Counted from the stretch's first letter, positions 1-9,722 are shown. The stretch is DNA of 38,168 nucleotides from an uncultured cyanobacterium (GCA_936920195.1 CAKZHE010000025.1:1-38168); one strand, 5' to 3'. Notes: generated by a model not told the origin, from the letters alone. Made by a program: numbers and translations.

Positions 1-381
1 TTAAACGTCTCTGGCTTGGTCAAAAATCGTCGGCTTGCGAGGGCAATTAGTCTCCAAGGATGGAGAGAATTTAGGACGCTTTGCGTTGCTAAGTCGCAGA
101 AGTTTGGAAGAGTTTTTCAAGTTATAAGTCGATGGGAACCAACCAGCCAAATTTGTTCTGAGTGTGGCTATAAATGGGGTAAACTCGATTTAAAAGTGCG
201 GTCGGTTCGATGTTTGAACTGCGGTATTGAACACGACCGAGATGAAAATGCCGCCAGAAATATAAATCAAGTCGGGATAGGGCATTGCCACGACTCTAAA
301 CGGACGCAGAGACAGAGTAAGACTAGCCCGCTAGCATCAGTCAGTGAAGCGTCAAGAATCACTGTGGCTTCAGCCCGGTGA
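1..381 (+). CDS. tnpB: IS200/IS605-family TnpB (RNA-guided nuclease), C-terminal part only
   Basis: The frame is open from base 1 (reading LNVSGLVKNRRLARAI), so the gene enters from the left edge and only the last ~126 codons are present. It has the TnpB C-terminal zinc finger: CSECGY, a spacer, then CLNCG, followed directly by HDRDENAARN, whose DRD carries the last RuvC aspartate. TnpB proteins are transposon-encoded RNA-guided DNA nucleases related to Cas12. The visible catalytic and zinc residues are intact, so this end is not obviously decayed. The TGA stop at 379-381 lies inside the apparent transposon right end. Whether the N-terminal half and a TnpA gene exist cannot be seen. Confidence 0.9.
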   Translation, partial: LNVSGLVKNRRLARAISLQGWREFRTLCVAKSQKFGRVFQVISRWEPTSQICSECGYKWGKLDLKVRSVRCLNCGIEHDRDENAARNINQVGIGHCHDSKRTQRQSKTSPLASVSEASRITVASAR

Positions 382-390
382 GTATGTCAA
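300..390 (+). mobile_element. IS200/IS605 right end and probable reRNA (omega RNA) 3' region
   Basis: The last part of tnpB and the bases just after it contain a short imperfect hairpin (GGCT-TC-AGCC at about 367-376) and then GGTGAGTATGTCAA, ending near 390. The tetranucleotide TCAA is the kind of right-end cleavage sequence used by IS608-like elements. In this family the guide RNA is transcribed from the tnpB 3' end through the right end, and the guide is the flanking DNA. Here the guide would begin near base 391. The boundary is inferred from pattern only. Confidence 0.5.
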
Positions 391-455
391 ATCTCTGCGA
401 AATTGACTAAATTAAACTCTTGAGCCTCGCTGCCATCTTTTTTCCCCAAACTCCC

Positions 456-3116
456 ATGTCAACTCTTGTGATCGTTGAATCTCCAACCAAAGCCCGCACC
501 ATTCGCAATTTCCTACCATCAGGTTATCGCGTTGAGGCTTCTATGGGTCACGTCCGCGACCTACCTTCATCGGCGGATGAAATTCCCGAAGCGCTCAAAG
601 GGGAAAAATGGGCGCAGTTGGGAGTCAATGTTGAGGCTAATTTTGACCCGTTGTATGTGATCCCGAAGGATAAAAGTAAAATCGTCAAAGCGCTGAAAGA
701 TGCTCTGAAAGGGGTAGATGAACTGGTACTAGCCACTGACGAAGACCGGGAGGGCGAAAGCATTAGCTGGCATTTGTTACAATTGCTGAAGCCGAAAGTA
801 CCCACTAAGCGGATGGTATTCCACGAAATCACTAGGGAAGCAATTCGCGATGCGCTGAAAAATTGTCGCCAAATTGATGAACGGTTAGTACACGCCCAGG
901 AAACTAGACGCATTCTTGACCGTTTGGTAGGTTATACTCTGTCGCCGCTGTTGTGGAAAAAGATTGCTTGGGGACTTTCAGCGGGGCGAGTACAGTCGGT
1001 GGCAGTGCGCCTATTGGTACAGCGAGAACGCCAGCGCCGCGCTTTCCATGAAGGGACTTATTGGGATTTGAAAGCTCTGTTGGAACAGGAAAAACAACCC
1101 TTTGATTCTAAGTTAATTACTTTGCAAGGGACGAAAATTGCCACGGGGAGCGATTTTGATCCGAATACGGGACAAATCATTGTCGGACGGAATGTCAGGC
1201 TGTTAAATGAAGAGGAGGCGATCGCCTTAAAAGAGCGGTTGACGGATAAGCCTTGGACTGTGACTGCCATTGAAGAAAAGCCCGTAGTTCGCAAACCCGC
1301 CCCACCTTTTACCACTTCGACTCTACAACAGGAATCTAACCGCAAATTGCACCTGTCGGCACGGGATACCATGCGGACAGCACAAAGTTTGTACGAGCAA
1401 GGGTATATTACCTATATGCGGACAGATTCGGTTCATTTGTCCGAACAGGCGATCGCAGCGGCACGTGCCTGTGTCGAAGAGAAATACGGCAAGCAATACC
1501 TCAGTCCCAAACCTCGGCAATACGCCACCAAAACCAAGGGCGCGCAGGAAGCCCACGAAGCCATTCGCCCAGCAGGTAGCACTTTTCGGATTCCCCAAGA
1601 AACGGGATTGAGCGGACGGGAACTGCACCTGTACGATCTAATTTGGAAGCGGACTATTGCTAGTCAAATGGCAGATTCTCGGCAAACCCACATCAGCGTC
1701 GATTTGCAAGTGGAAGATGCCGGATTTCGTTCCACAGGCAAGCGAATTGATTTCCCTGGCTATCTCCGCGCCTATGTGGAAGGTTCCGACGATCCCGATG
1801 CCGCCATCGAAGACCAAGAAGTAATTTTACCACCTTTAAAAGTAGGCGATCGCCCCACTTGCCAAGAATTGGAAGCTGTCGGACATGAAACCCAACCCCC
1901 GGCGCGCTACACCGAAGCCTCCTTAGTCAAAACCCTGGAAAGTGAAGGAATTGGTCGTCCCAGCACCTACGCCAGTATCATTGGCACAATTATTGACCGG
2001 GGCTATGCCCAAATGACTAATAATGCTTTAATTCCTACCTTTACTGCCTTTGCAGTCAGCACTCTGTTGGAAAAGCATTTTCCCGACTTGGTAGATACCA
2101 GTTTCACCTCCCGCATGGAACAAACCCTAGATGAGATTTCCACCGGGGAAGCCCAATGGTTGCCCTATCTGCGGAAATTCTACCTGGGGGAAACCGGATT
2201 GGAAAATCAAGTTCGGCAGCGGGAAAGTCAAATTGATAATATTGCCGCTCGGACAGTAGAATTGGAAAATCTGGCGGCGAAAGTTCGCATTGGTCCCCAC
2301 GGTCCCTACATTGAAGTGGAAACCAATGGCAGCACCGTGAAAGCTTCCATTCCCAAGGATCTTACCCCTTCCGATTTGACTCCGGAACAGGTAGAAGTCC
2401 TGTTACGCCAAAAAACCGAAGGTCCCGACAAAGTTGGTTTGCATCCGGAAACCGGAGAACCGATTTATTTATTGGTGGGGGCATACGGTCCCTACGTGCA
2501 GTTGGGAGAAGTTTCGGAAACCAACAAAAAGCCAAAACGCGCCTCTTTGCCCAAGGGAGTCAAACCGGAAAATGTCACCTTAGACATGGCTGTGGGCTTA
2601 TTGGCACTGCCGCGCAACCTGGGGACGCATCCGGTGAAAGGAGGCAAAATTCAAGCCAGTTTAGGGCGGTTTGGTCCCTATATTGCCCACGACCAAGGTA
2701 AGGAAGGGAAAGAATTTCGCTCTTTGAAAGCTAGCGATGATGTTTTGACAGTCACCTTAGAACGGGCTTTAGAAATTTTAGCCGAACCGAAAAAACCGGG
2801 ACGCGAACGGAAGTCCAAAGCCCCTTTACGGGAGTTGGGTTTGCATCCCACGGATAACGAACCTGTGAATATCTATGATGGTCCCTACGGACCTTATATC
2901 AAGCACAATAAAACCAACGTGGCTATCCCGGAAGGGCAAACAGCGGAAAGTGTCACTTTGGAAACGGCGTTGGATATGCTCGCCGCGAAGTCTTCCACCA
3001 AGAAATCTTCCAGCAAGTCCAAATCTACGACCACGAAAAAGACAGCTACATCAGCAACGGAGAAAAAAACGACTACCAAAAAGACCACTAAAACAACTTC
3101 TACCAAGAAGTCTTAA
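456..3116 (+). CDS. topA: DNA topoisomerase I (type IA, omega protein)
   Basis: This enzyme relaxes negatively supercoiled DNA by transient single-strand cleavage. Starting at ATG 456 it has 886 residues and opens with [15 protein letters not shown], the Toprim motif; ATDEDREGE follows as the metal-binding DxD/E part. The catalytic tyrosine is Y320 in YITYMRTDS. The C-terminus carries several topoisomerase C-terminal repeats, recognisable by [26 protein letters not shown] and GPYGPYIKH, then a Lys/Ser/Thr-rich tail of about 50 residues. A TTG at 420 would add 12 residues that do not look like the family, so I prefer ATG 456. The gene stands alone, just after the transposon end, with HIP1 sites inside it. 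Confidence 0.97.
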   Translation: MSTLVIVESPTKARTIRNFLPSGYRVEASMGHVRDLPSSADEIPEALKGEKWAQLGVNVEANFDPLYVIPKDKSKIVKALKDALKGVDELVLATDEDREGESISWHLLQLLKPKVPTKRMVFHEITREAIRDALKNCRQIDERLVHAQETRRILDRLVGYTLSPLLWKKIAWGLSAGRVQSVAVRLLVQRERQRRAFHEGTYWDLKALLEQEKQPFDSKLITLQGTKIATGSDFDPNTGQIIVGRNVRLLNEEEAIALKERLTDKPWTVTAIEEKPVVRKPAPPFTTSTLQQESNRKLHLSARDTMRTAQSLYEQGYITYMRTDSVHLSEQAIAAARACVEEKYGKQYLSPKPRQYATKTKGAQEAHEAIRPAGSTFRIPQETGLSGRELHLYDLIWKRTIASQMADSRQTHISVDLQVEDAGFRSTGKRIDFPGYLRAYVEGSDDPDAAIEDQEVILPPLKVGDRPTCQELEAVGHETQPPARYTEASLVKTLESEGIGRPSTYASIIGTIIDRGYAQMTNNALIPTFTAFAVSTLLEKHFPDLVDTSFTSRMEQTLDEISTGEAQWLPYLRKFYLGETGLENQVRQRESQIDNIAARTVELENLAAKVRIGPHGPYIEVETNGSTVKASIPKDLTPSDLTPEQVEVLLRQKTEGPDKVGLHPETGEPIYLLVGAYGPYVQLGEVSETNKKPKRASLPKGVKPENVTLDMAVGLLALPRNLGTHPVKGGKIQASLGRFGPYIAHDQGKEGKEFRSLKASDDVLTVTLERALEILAEPKKPGRERKSKAPLRELGLHPTDNEPVNIYDGPYGPYIKHNKTNVAIPEGQTAESVTLETALDMLAAKSSTKKSSSKSKSTTTKKTATSATEKKTTTKKTTKTTSTKKS

Positions 3117-3188
3117 AATGGGGGCGATCGCTGGGATGGAAAAAAGAGCGATCGCCTATCCTTCTAAAATTAATAGAATTGAATGTGC

Positions 3189-3602
3189 TTATGGTAAGCA
3201 TATAATCCCTAATCCTGCCATTTGGCGAATATGCTCATCAAAAGAAAAGACATAAGCTGTACCTAAACGCTGTGCCATAACTAATATTGAGCAGTCAGTA
3301 TAACTCCAGAATTTGTCATTGTAGCGGCGAAAAGCTTCCCAGGTTGCAGCATCGTCATCATCTGATAGGTTGATATATTGATGCTCCTCTCGCAATATTT
3401 GACCAATTTGAATAGAAGCATTAATTGAAACTTTAGACCGAAACCAAGTGACAGTCTCATCAAAAACTGATTCTAAAATTATCCAGCGAGTGTTAGGATT
3501 TTGCCGAAGAAACTGTTGTGCAACTTTATGGTGTTTTTCAGAACTGATAAAAAACTCAACCAAAGCGGAAGTGTCAACGATAACTTGTTTAATTAATACC
3601 AT
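3189..3602 (-). CDS. PIN-domain ribonuclease toxin (VapC-like)
   Basis: A 137-residue protein with a PIN-domain layout: N-terminal VDTSALVEFF with the first acidic residue, a central ESVFDE, then SYTDCSILVMAQ with the third aspartate and VFSFDEHI near the end. PIN toxins are Mg-dependent RNases that usually cut tRNA or rRNA. Its ATG overlaps the TAA of the upstream gene by one base (TAATG), so translation is probably coupled to the antitoxin. All acidic positions expected for activity appear to be present. The TA assignment rests on domain and gene order. Confidence 0.85.
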   Translation of the reverse strand: MVLIKQVIVDTSALVEFFISSEKHHKVAQQFLRQNPNTRWIILESVFDETVTWFRSKVSINASIQIGQILREEHQYINLSDDDDAATWEAFRRYNDKFWSYTDCSILVMAQRLGTAYVFSFDEHIRQMAGLGIICLP

Positions 3603-3868
3603 TAGTAAATTCCTTCGTCTACCTTTTCTCCATAGTTAGTAATGATTTTACCTTGTTCGTCTTGCCCAACAATATATTCTGCTTCAGGATGAGCAATTTC
3701 AAAAGCGCCACACAATTGCCAAGTTTGAGTCTTGGTGATGTCAATATCTGGATTCTCAGGCTTAATATAATTTTCCAAGGCTTGAACTACTATTTCTTGA
3801 ACTGGACATCCAGATCGCTCTAACTCAGACATTAACTTGTCTGGAATTTCAATCGTTAATTGAGTCAT
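3602..3868 (-). CDS. Antitoxin partner of the PIN toxin
   Basis: An 88-residue protein starting MTQLTIEIPDKLMSELERSG, which has the short beta strand plus amphipathic helix of a ribbon-helix-helix-type DNA-binding N-terminus (EIPDKL is common in cyanobacterial VapB-like antitoxins). The C-terminal half is polar and acidic and would wrap the toxin. It lies directly upstream of the PIN gene with a 1-bp overlap. Such antitoxins usually repress their own promoter, which would lie in 3869-3901. The exact antitoxin family cannot be fixed by eye. Confidence 0.75.
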   Translation of the reverse strand: MTQLTIEIPDKLMSELERSGCPVQEIVVQALENYIKPENPDIDITKTQTWQLCGAFEIAHPEAEYIVGQDEQGKIITNYGEKVDEGIY

Positions 3869-3901
3869 AAAACTATGTAATCCGTGTAATACTTCAAGAA
3901 G

Positions 3902-4522
3902 TTAGACTTTAGCGTTCAAAATCTGATTTGCAGTTAATTTGAGTTCAGGAAAAGTGGGAATTTCCACCAGGCGATCGCCTTGATAAAAAACTTCATCATA
4001 TAAGTCTTCTACCAAAGTTAACACTGATACTCCTGGTTCAACATCTTTGCCATTACCATCTTGGGTCAGGAAATTAACAATGACATAAACGGGAATGCCA
4101 ATAATATTATATTCGGCGCGTTTGGTACGGCGATCGCGTCCAAAAGTTCCTTTACTAATCACTTCAACAACCAGCAAAGGAGGCGTTTCATCTAGTTCAA
4201 TAATTGCTTCTTTATTCAGCAAACTTTCCCACTGACTTCTAGGAACAACGCAAACATCAGGACAGCGCGATGTATCCCGCTTGCCCACTTGGGGAATCCG
4301 CACTCCAATCGCTGCTTGCATCGCCACCCAATCTAAACCTATACGGGCTATTTCATTATCAAAACTGCGTTCTAAGAATTTCATGATCGCACCATGTTGT
4401 CCTCTTGCTTGTCCCATTTCAACTAGCACCCCTCTTTCTAGTTCGTAATGTTTGTCTGTATCATCTTCGTAGGCCAGATATTGCTCAAAGGTCAAGATTT
4501 GTGGTATTAGGGTAGCAGTCAT
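3902..4522 (-). CDS. Uma2-family (DUF820) restriction-endonuclease-fold protein
   Basis: A 206-residue protein with the Uma2/DUF820 pattern: FEQYLAYEDDTDKHYELERGVLVEM at the start, the PDVCVVP segment, and PLLVVEVIS followed by K of RRTKRAEY, which supplies the PD-(D/E)xK-like active site. The family is hugely expanded in cyanobacteria; its biological role is not established. ATG 4522 is preferred over ATG 4546 because AGGAG lies about nine bases before it (inside a HIP1 site). Partial relatives lie at 4553-4612 and 7547-7908, so the gene belongs to a locally duplicated set. Confidence 0.85.
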   Translation of the reverse strand: MTATLIPQILTFEQYLAYEDDTDKHYELERGVLVEMGQARGQHGAIMKFLERSFDNEIARIGLDWVAMQAAIGVRIPQVGKRDTSRCPDVCVVPRSQWESLLNKEAIIELDETPPLLVVEVISKGTFGRDRRTKRAEYNIIGIPVYVIVNFLTQDGNGKDVEPGVSVLTLVEDLYDEVFYQGDRLVEIPTFPELKLTANQILNAKV

Positions 4523-4552
4523 GGCGATCGCTCCTGTTGGTAGCATCTAAAG

Positions 4553-4612
4553 TTTAGCATTCAAAATCTGATTTGCAGTTAATTTTAGTTTAGGAATTTT
4601 CACCAGGCGATC
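4553..4612 (-). pseudogene. Remnant of a second Uma2 gene (3' end only)
   Basis: Bases about 4553-4612 repeat the 3' end of the neighbouring Uma2 gene (compare 3906-3975): both carry TTCAAAATCTGATTTGCAG and CACCAGGCGATCGC with small differences. Only the last ~20 codons are represented. It sits directly upstream of the intact copy in the same orientation, as expected if a tandem pair lost most of one member. Confidence 0.65.
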
Positions 4613-4707
4613 GCACCTATTTTTTTAACATAACTTAAGAAATAGGCGATCGCCGTATTGGTAGAACTAACATGAGATAGAGGCGATCGCTACTGAGGGC
4701 ATAATCG

Positions 4708-7032
4708 ATGACAGCAGCAAACATCAGACAGAAGTGGGCAACAATACTGCCCACAGCACTTTTACTGGGAGTTGTCAGTTTAGGGGGAGTCTTGCCCATT
4801 ATCGCCCATGCCCAAACCAACCCTGCCTCGCAGACTCCTGCCACGACGCAGAATAACCCAGAATTAGCCGAAGCCGAACGACTAAATCAACAGGTAACTG
4901 AGCTTTCCAACCAAGGGAAATATGCTGAAGCTACTCCCCTAGCAGAACGCGCTCTGGCAATCAGGGAAAAAATCTTAGGAGCCGAACATCCTGATGTGGC
5001 TCAGAGCCTCAATAATCTGGCATTACTGTACGATCCCCAAGGGAAATACGCCCAAGCCGAACCTCTCTATCTACGCGCTCTGGCAATTAGGGAAAAAGTC
5101 TTAGGAGTCGAACATCCTGGTGTGGCTACTAGCCTCCATAATCTGGCAGCACTGTACCGCAACCAAGGAAAATACAGCCAAGCCGAACCTCTCTATCTAC
5201 GCGCTCTGGCAATTCATGAAAAAGTCTTAGGAGCCGAACATCCTGATGTAGCTGCTAGCCTCAATGGTATGGCATCACTGTATCGAGACCGGGGAGATAC
5301 GAGCCGTGCCATAGAATTTACAACTCGCGGACTGAATATTCAAGAACAAAACCTCGCCACTAACCTCGCATTTGGCTCAGAATCAGACAAACGCGCCTAC
5401 ATTGCCACTATCTCCTTCACTACTGACACAACTATCTCCTTGCACCTACAAGCAGCCCCCAATAAACCCCAAGCAGCACGTCTGGCTTTAACTACCATCT
5501 TGCGGCGCAAAGGGCGCGTCCTTGATGCTCTCACCGACAGCCTGCAAATCTTGCGCCGCCACCTCACCCCAGAAGATAAAACTTTACTAGATAATTTAGC
5601 CACTACTCGCTCTCAACTAGCAGCATTGATTTTCCACAAACCAGAAAAACTCTCTCTCCAAGAATATCAACAACAAGTGGCGAACCTGAAAGCCCAAGCA
5701 GAAACTCAGGAATCTGCTCTAGCTCGCCGCAGCGCCCTATTCCGTACTACTACCCAACCTGTCACCATTGAAGCCGTGCAGAAGCTGATTCCAGCCGATG
5801 CCGCTTTAGTGGAGTTGGTACTTTACTATCCTTTTAATCCCAAACCTACAAGAGATAAAAGATGGGGAAATCCCCGCTATGCGGCCTACATTCTCGGCTC
5901 CCAAGGTGAACCCCAATGGCTAGACTTGGGCGAAGGGAAAACAATTGATAAAGCGGTGAAAGAGTTTCGTAATGCTGTAGTTGATACCAAACAAAAAAAG
6001 ACAGGCCGAGAAAAAGGTAGAGCTTTGGATGCTATTTTAATGCAACCAATCCGGCAAAAGTTAGGGAATATTCGTCAAATTCTGCTTTCTCCTGACAGTC
6101 AATTAAATTTGATTCCCTTTGCCGCGTTGGTAGATGAAAATAACCATTACCTAGTAGAAAATTATCAGATTACCTATTTGACCACAGGCCGGGATTTGTT
6201 ACGGTTAACAAACCATAATCCCAGCCAACAATCCCCGATGGTTTTAGCTAATCCTGATTTTGACAAATCTGGTAATTCTAATTCGACTCAAATTGCGTCG
6301 GCAAATCACGGGGCGGGGGAGCATTCTACAGATTTGAATAATCTGCAATTTAGTAGTTTACCAGGAACCGCCGCCGAAGCCCAAGAACTTACACCTTTGT
6401 TGTCAACTGCCACAATTTTAACAGGTTCGGAAGCCACAGAAAATGCCCTGAAGCAAGTCAATTCTCCCAGTATTCTGCACGTTGCTACTCATGGCTTTTT
6501 TCTCCAAGATGTACCCCTAGTAGCTCCCCCCAGCCGAGGCGGAATCGAAGTTGCATCTATCAACAATTCCCCCTCGGAAACCAAAACTCCTACTCCCGGA
6601 AGTTTAGAAAATCCCCTGTTACGTTCTGGATTGGTGCTAGCTGGTTTTAATCTGCGCCAAAGTGGTAAAGAAGATGGGGTATTAACAGCTTTGGAAGCCG
6701 CAGGTTTAGATTTGATTGGCACAAAGTTGTTGGTATTGTCAGCTTGTCAAACTGGTTTAGGAGACGTTGCCAACGGGGAAGGAGTATATGGTTTGCGGCG
6801 AGCCTTTGCTATTGCCGGAGTGGAAAGCCAAGTAATGAGTTTATGGTATGTTAGCGATACGGGAACCAAAGCATTGATGGTGAACTACTATCAAAGATTG
6901 CTCAAAGGTGAAGGACGTTCGGAAGCTTTGCGTCAAACTCAATTAGAGATGCTGCAAAGTCAAACTTTGAATCATCCTTATTATTGGGCAGCTTTTATTC
7001 CTTCCGGCGATTGGACTCCGGCTCAATTTTAA
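4708..7032 (+). CDS. Exported TPR-CHAT protein (caspase-like peptidase family)
   Basis: A 774-residue protein. Residues 1-36 form a signal peptide ending AHAQ. Residues ~52-210 hold tandem 42-residue TPR units of the kinesin-light-chain type (AEPLYLRALAIREKVLGAEHPDVA repeated with variation). A helical linker follows, then a C-terminal CHAT domain (~residues 380-770). The caspase-like dyad is visible: H595 in HVATHGFF and C680 in LSACQTG. CHAT proteins are C50/C14-clan peptidases; when linked to TPRs they are usually protein-activated proteases. The export signal would put it in the periplasm or outside. The gene is single; its target cannot be seen. ATG 4708 follows several HIP1 sites, with no strong Shine-Dalgarno. 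Confidence 0.92.
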   Translation: MTAANIRQKWATILPTALLLGVVSLGGVLPIIAHAQTNPASQTPATTQNNPELAEAERLNQQVTELSNQGKYAEATPLAERALAIREKILGAEHPDVAQSLNNLALLYDPQGKYAQAEPLYLRALAIREKVLGVEHPGVATSLHNLAALYRNQGKYSQAEPLYLRALAIHEKVLGAEHPDVAASLNGMASLYRDRGDTSRAIEFTTRGLNIQEQNLATNLAFGSESDKRAYIATISFTTDTTISLHLQAAPNKPQAARLALTTILRRKGRVLDALTDSLQILRRHLTPEDKTLLDNLATTRSQLAALIFHKPEKLSLQEYQQQVANLKAQAETQESALARRSALFRTTTQPVTIEAVQKLIPADAALVELVLYYPFNPKPTRDKRWGNPRYAAYILGSQGEPQWLDLGEGKTIDKAVKEFRNAVVDTKQKKTGREKGRALDAILMQPIRQKLGNIRQILLSPDSQLNLIPFAALVDENNHYLVENYQITYLTTGRDLLRLTNHNPSQQSPMVLANPDFDKSGNSNSTQIASANHGAGEHSTDLNNLQFSSLPGTAAEAQELTPLLSTATILTGSEATENALKQVNSPSILHVATHGFFLQDVPLVAPPSRGGIEVASINNSPSETKTPTPGSLENPLLRSGLVLAGFNLRQSGKEDGVLTALEAAGLDLIGTKLLVLSACQTGLGDVANGEGVYGLRRAFAIAGVESQVMSLWYVSDTGTKALMVNYYQRLLKGEGRSEALRQTQLEMLQSQTLNHPYYWAAFIPSGDWTPAQF

Positions 7033-7095
7033 AGCTGTCAGCCATAATTTGACTATCCCTCGTCCACCTTTTCTTCATAGCAATGAAAACCCAAC

Positions 7096-7293
7096 CAGGA
7101 CTTACGCAACACCTCTATTCGTAGTGGACTGTCTCAGCTAAAATGGGGCATTAAGAAAATCCCCACAAGCTCTGATTATCTGACTTGCTGCGGTTTTCTA
7201 TTGCATCAAATTAGCTGAAACAGTCTAGTAGGGTGTGTTAGCGCAGCGTAACGCACCATAAACGCTATATGTAGAGCAACTGCGTAAGTCCTG
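7096..7293. repeat. Inverted-repeat element with CAGGACTTACGCA ends
   Basis: CAGGACTTACGCA at 7096-7108 is matched in reverse complement by TGCGTAAGTCCTG at 7281-7293, enclosing 198 bp with no coding capacity. The same terminal motif brackets 7454-7540, and a single end occurs near 20,360. This looks like a miniature non-autonomous element or a family of dispersed foldback repeats. It has been entered by another element at 7122-7230. Confidence 0.6.
7122..7230. mobile_element. 109-bp MITE with TA-bounded inverted ends, nested in a repeat
   Basis: The outer 20 bases at each end match in inverted orientation at about 17 of 20 positions (left TAGTGGACTGTCTCAGCTAA, right ending CTGAAACAGTCTAGTA). 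Both ends begin or finish with TA, as expected for IS630/Tc1-type elements that duplicate a TA target. The 70-bp interior has no gene. It lies inside the CAGGACTTACGCA element, so it is probably the later insertion. Confidence 0.55.
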
Positions 7294-7453
7294 CCAACAA
7301 ACCACTGCTAAATGTTGGGTTTCCACTGTCGTTCCAACCCAACCTACGATTCACCACTACTATTTTGCCTTCCTTTGCGTCCTTTGCGCTCCCTTTGCGC
7401 CCTTTGCGTTAAAAAATAATTGATAATTAGAACTTACACAACTTCCTCAAAAA

Positions 7454-7540
7454 CAGGACTTACACAACTATCCTAGAAATAGGGGCAACCACGGGGGGAT
7501 TGCCCCTACAAAACGCTATATATGTTCTGCGTAAGTCCTG
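7454..7540. repeat. Short inverted-repeat element enclosing a GGGGCAACC hairpin
   Basis: CAGGACTTACACA at 7454 pairs with TGCGTAAGTCCTG at 7528-7540. Inside, AGGGGCAACC...GATTGCCCCT (7481-7507) is a self-complementary hairpin found again twice in the 16,475-16,885 element. This is an 87-bp version of the 7096-7293 element. Confidence 0.6.
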
Positions 7541-7546
7541 AAAAAG

Positions 7547-7908
7547 TTAAACTTTAGCGTTCAAAATCTGAAGTTAAAACCGATACTCCTGGTTCAACAT
7601 CTTTGCCATTACCATCTTCAGTCAGAAAATTAACGATGACATAAACGGGAATGCCAATAATATTATATTCGGCGCGTTTGGTACGGCGATCGCGTCCAAA
7701 AGTCCCTTTACTAATTACTTCAACAACCAGCAAAGGAGGAGTTTCATCCAGTTCAATAATTGCTTCTTTATATCGCACCATGTTGTCCTCTCGCTTGTCC
7801 CATTTCGACTAACACCCCTCTTTCTAGTTCGTAACGTTTATCTGTATCATCTTCGTAGATGAGATATTGCTCAAAGGTCAAGATTTGTGGTATTAAGGTA
7901 GCAGTCAT
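7547..7908 (-). pseudogene. Uma2-family pseudogene with two internal deletions
   Basis: This stretch is a close copy of the intact Uma2 gene, including the AGGAG-HIP1-ATG start context at 7908. Compared with the intact gene it lacks about 170 bp in the middle (the copy jumps from the equivalent of 4386 to 4215), which shifts the frame and creates TAA at the junction after GQARGQHGAI. A second deletion removes most of the last 30 codons. The remaining 75-codon frame at 7554-7781 is the out-of-frame 3' half and is unlikely to be functional. Confidence 0.85.
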
Positions 7909-8282
7909 GGCGATCGCTCCTGTTGGTGGCATCTAAAGTTTATCTTTTATAACTTATTTCGCCCCCGCTAGTTCAAATATACTAATTCAATCCCTGCCCC
8001 TATATTCCCTCCATTGATAGGAAATACTAATCAAACGCAAATTTTTTGCTGAAGAAAGAATAAATTAACCGCGCAATTCCTCTAGCCCTTACCCCGTGAG
8101 GGTTTATACCCCTCAATCATTCCTTCCGGAAAGGCGAAAAACATTCCAGTACAATACTGCACCAGACCAAGAGCGCTGCCAAAAAACTGGACATCTGAAA
8201 TCTTTCCGGTAAAATCTAAACCAAACTTTAAAAAAATGCCCAACTATTACCTGAAAATCTGGAGGATAGACCTATTACTAGC

Positions 8283-9638
8283 TTGACAGACACCCAATCT
8301 CTGCCGGAAGCAGACAAGTCAGTCCTACAGATATGGGGCAGAGCCTCCCTGAAAGGACACGTCAGCATTAGCGGCGCAAAGAATTCTGCCCTGGCAATTA
8401 TGGCGGGAGCGCTACTTTGTCCCCAAGATTGCCGCCTGCGGAATGTACCTTCTTTGGCAGATGTAGGACGGATGAGCCAAATTCTCGCTGCCTTGGGCGT
8501 GAAGATCGAAAAACAAGGCAATATTCTCGATATCAATGCTAGCGATATTGGTCACTCCAAGGCTCCTTATGAATTAGTCTCGCAATTGCGGGCGAGCTTT
8601 TTTGTCATTGGGCCATTGCTCGCCCGGTTGGGAGCGGCGAAAGTGCCTTTACCCGGTGGTTGTGCCATCGGTGCTAGACCTGTGGCTCTGCACGTCAGCG
8701 GACTGCAAAAAATGGGGGCAGATGTCCAAATTGATATGGGCATGGTCAATGCTTCTTTAATTGGGGGCAATAAGCGGCTGCAAGGGGCAAGAATTTATTT
8801 GGATTACCCCAGCGTCGGGGCAACAGAAACGCTGATGATGGCGGCGACGTTGGCGGAAGGGGAAACGATCATTGAGAATGCGGCGCAAGAGCCGGAAGTT
8901 GTGGATTTAGCCAACTTCTGCATTGCGATGGGGGCGCAAATTCGCGGTGCGGGGACAAATACGATCACGATCGCTGGTGTGCCTAGTTTGCACGCGGTAG
9001 AGTACGATATCATTCCCGACCGAATTGAAGCGGGGACGTTCCTAGTCGCAGGCGCAATTACCCATTCCGAAATCTCTCTCTCGCCCATTGTTCCCGAACA
9101 TCTCACCGCTGTAATTGCCAAGTTGCGAGACATCGGCGCGGAAATTATCATTGAAGATCGCGATCGCCTGCGAATCGTCCCAGGACGCAGCCACACAGCG
9201 ACGGATATTGAAACTTTACCCTATCCGGGATTTCCCACGGATATGCAGGCGCAATTCACAGCTTTATTAACGCTGAGTGAAGGAGACAGCGTGATCACTG
9301 AAACTGTGTTTGAAAATCGCTTGCGCCATGTCGCAGAATTGCAGCGGATGGGGGCAGATATCCGCGTTAAGGGCAATCACGCCATTATTCGAGGAGTACC
9401 CAAACTATCTGGCGTGCCAGTCATGGCGACAGATTTACGAGCATCAGCGGCGCTGGTGATCGCAGCCTTAGCAGCGGAAGGAACAACTACTATCCAAGGA
9501 TTGCACCATTTAGATCGAGGCTACGACAATTTAGAATTGAAGTTACGGCAATTGGGCGCTAAACTGCAACGATTTCAGGATGCCGCAGAAGCAGACTTAA
9601 ACTTACCTGGGACTGTGGCTCAGGAGGAGTTAGTGTAA
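8283..9638 (+). CDS. murA: UDP-N-acetylglucosamine 1-carboxyvinyltransferase
   Basis: MurA transfers enolpyruvate from PEP to UDP-GlcNAc, the first committed step of peptidoglycan synthesis, in the cytoplasm. The 451-residue protein has the family hallmarks: [13 protein letters not shown] near the N-terminus, the catalytic loop [12 protein letters not shown] with the reactive cysteine C127 (the residue alkylated by fosfomycin), and [10 protein letters not shown] and [15 protein letters not shown] in the C-terminal lobe. A TTG start at 8283 is used; GGAGG lies about 18 bases upstream, which is long, and no in-frame ATG precedes it, so the start is slightly uncertain. The gene is single. Confidence 0.97.
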   Translation: MTDTQSLPEADKSVLQIWGRASLKGHVSISGAKNSALAIMAGALLCPQDCRLRNVPSLADVGRMSQILAALGVKIEKQGNILDINASDIGHSKAPYELVSQLRASFFVIGPLLARLGAAKVPLPGGCAIGARPVALHVSGLQKMGADVQIDMGMVNASLIGGNKRLQGARIYLDYPSVGATETLMMAATLAEGETIIENAAQEPEVVDLANFCIAMGAQIRGAGTNTITIAGVPSLHAVEYDIIPDRIEAGTFLVAGAITHSEISLSPIVPEHLTAVIAKLRDIGAEIIIEDRDRLRIVPGRSHTATDIETLPYPGFPTDMQAQFTALLTLSEGDSVITETVFENRLRHVAELQRMGADIRVKGNHAIIRGVPKLSGVPVMATDLRASAALVIAALAAEGTTTIQGLHHLDRGYDNLELKLRQLGAKLQRFQDAAEADLNLPGTVAQEELV

Positions 9639-9722
9639 ACTAGCCGACGCTCTTTTGAGCAATTTTATTCATGCAATAACAGTTTCTGATCGATCAATTG
9701 GCTTTTCTGACTACCGTTCTAA
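9639..9722. repeat. Dispersed repeat (CTAG...CATGCAATAA...TGACTACCG family), copy 1
   Basis: Directly after the murA stop, the sequence CAATTTTATTCATGCAATAA and then TGGCTTTTCTGACTACCG recurs elsewhere: a parallel copy at 16,547-16,634, an inverted partial copy at 16,726-16,787 and an inverted copy at 22,943-22,996. The following bases to 9880 hold another fragment but no credible gene; a 65-codon frame here is repeat-derived. Confidence 0.6.

Larger units (their letters stand above)
7033..8282. other. 1.25-kb gene-poor stretch with nested small repeats
   Basis: No intact gene is seen between the CHAT gene and murA. The stretch holds two small inverted-repeat elements (7096-7293 and 7454-7540), fragments common in cyanobacterial intergenic DNA (TTGGGTTTCC at 7315 and repeated CCTTTGCG units at about 7371-7408), and a broken Uma2 gene (7547-7908). 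The last ~370 bases before murA are AT-rich and probably carry its promoter; I could not choose convincing -35/-10 boxes. Confidence 0.7.

Noticed and set aside
7554-7781. 75-codon frame as a separate small gene
   Set aside because: It is the out-of-frame 3' half of the broken Uma2 copy, beginning at the deletion junction.
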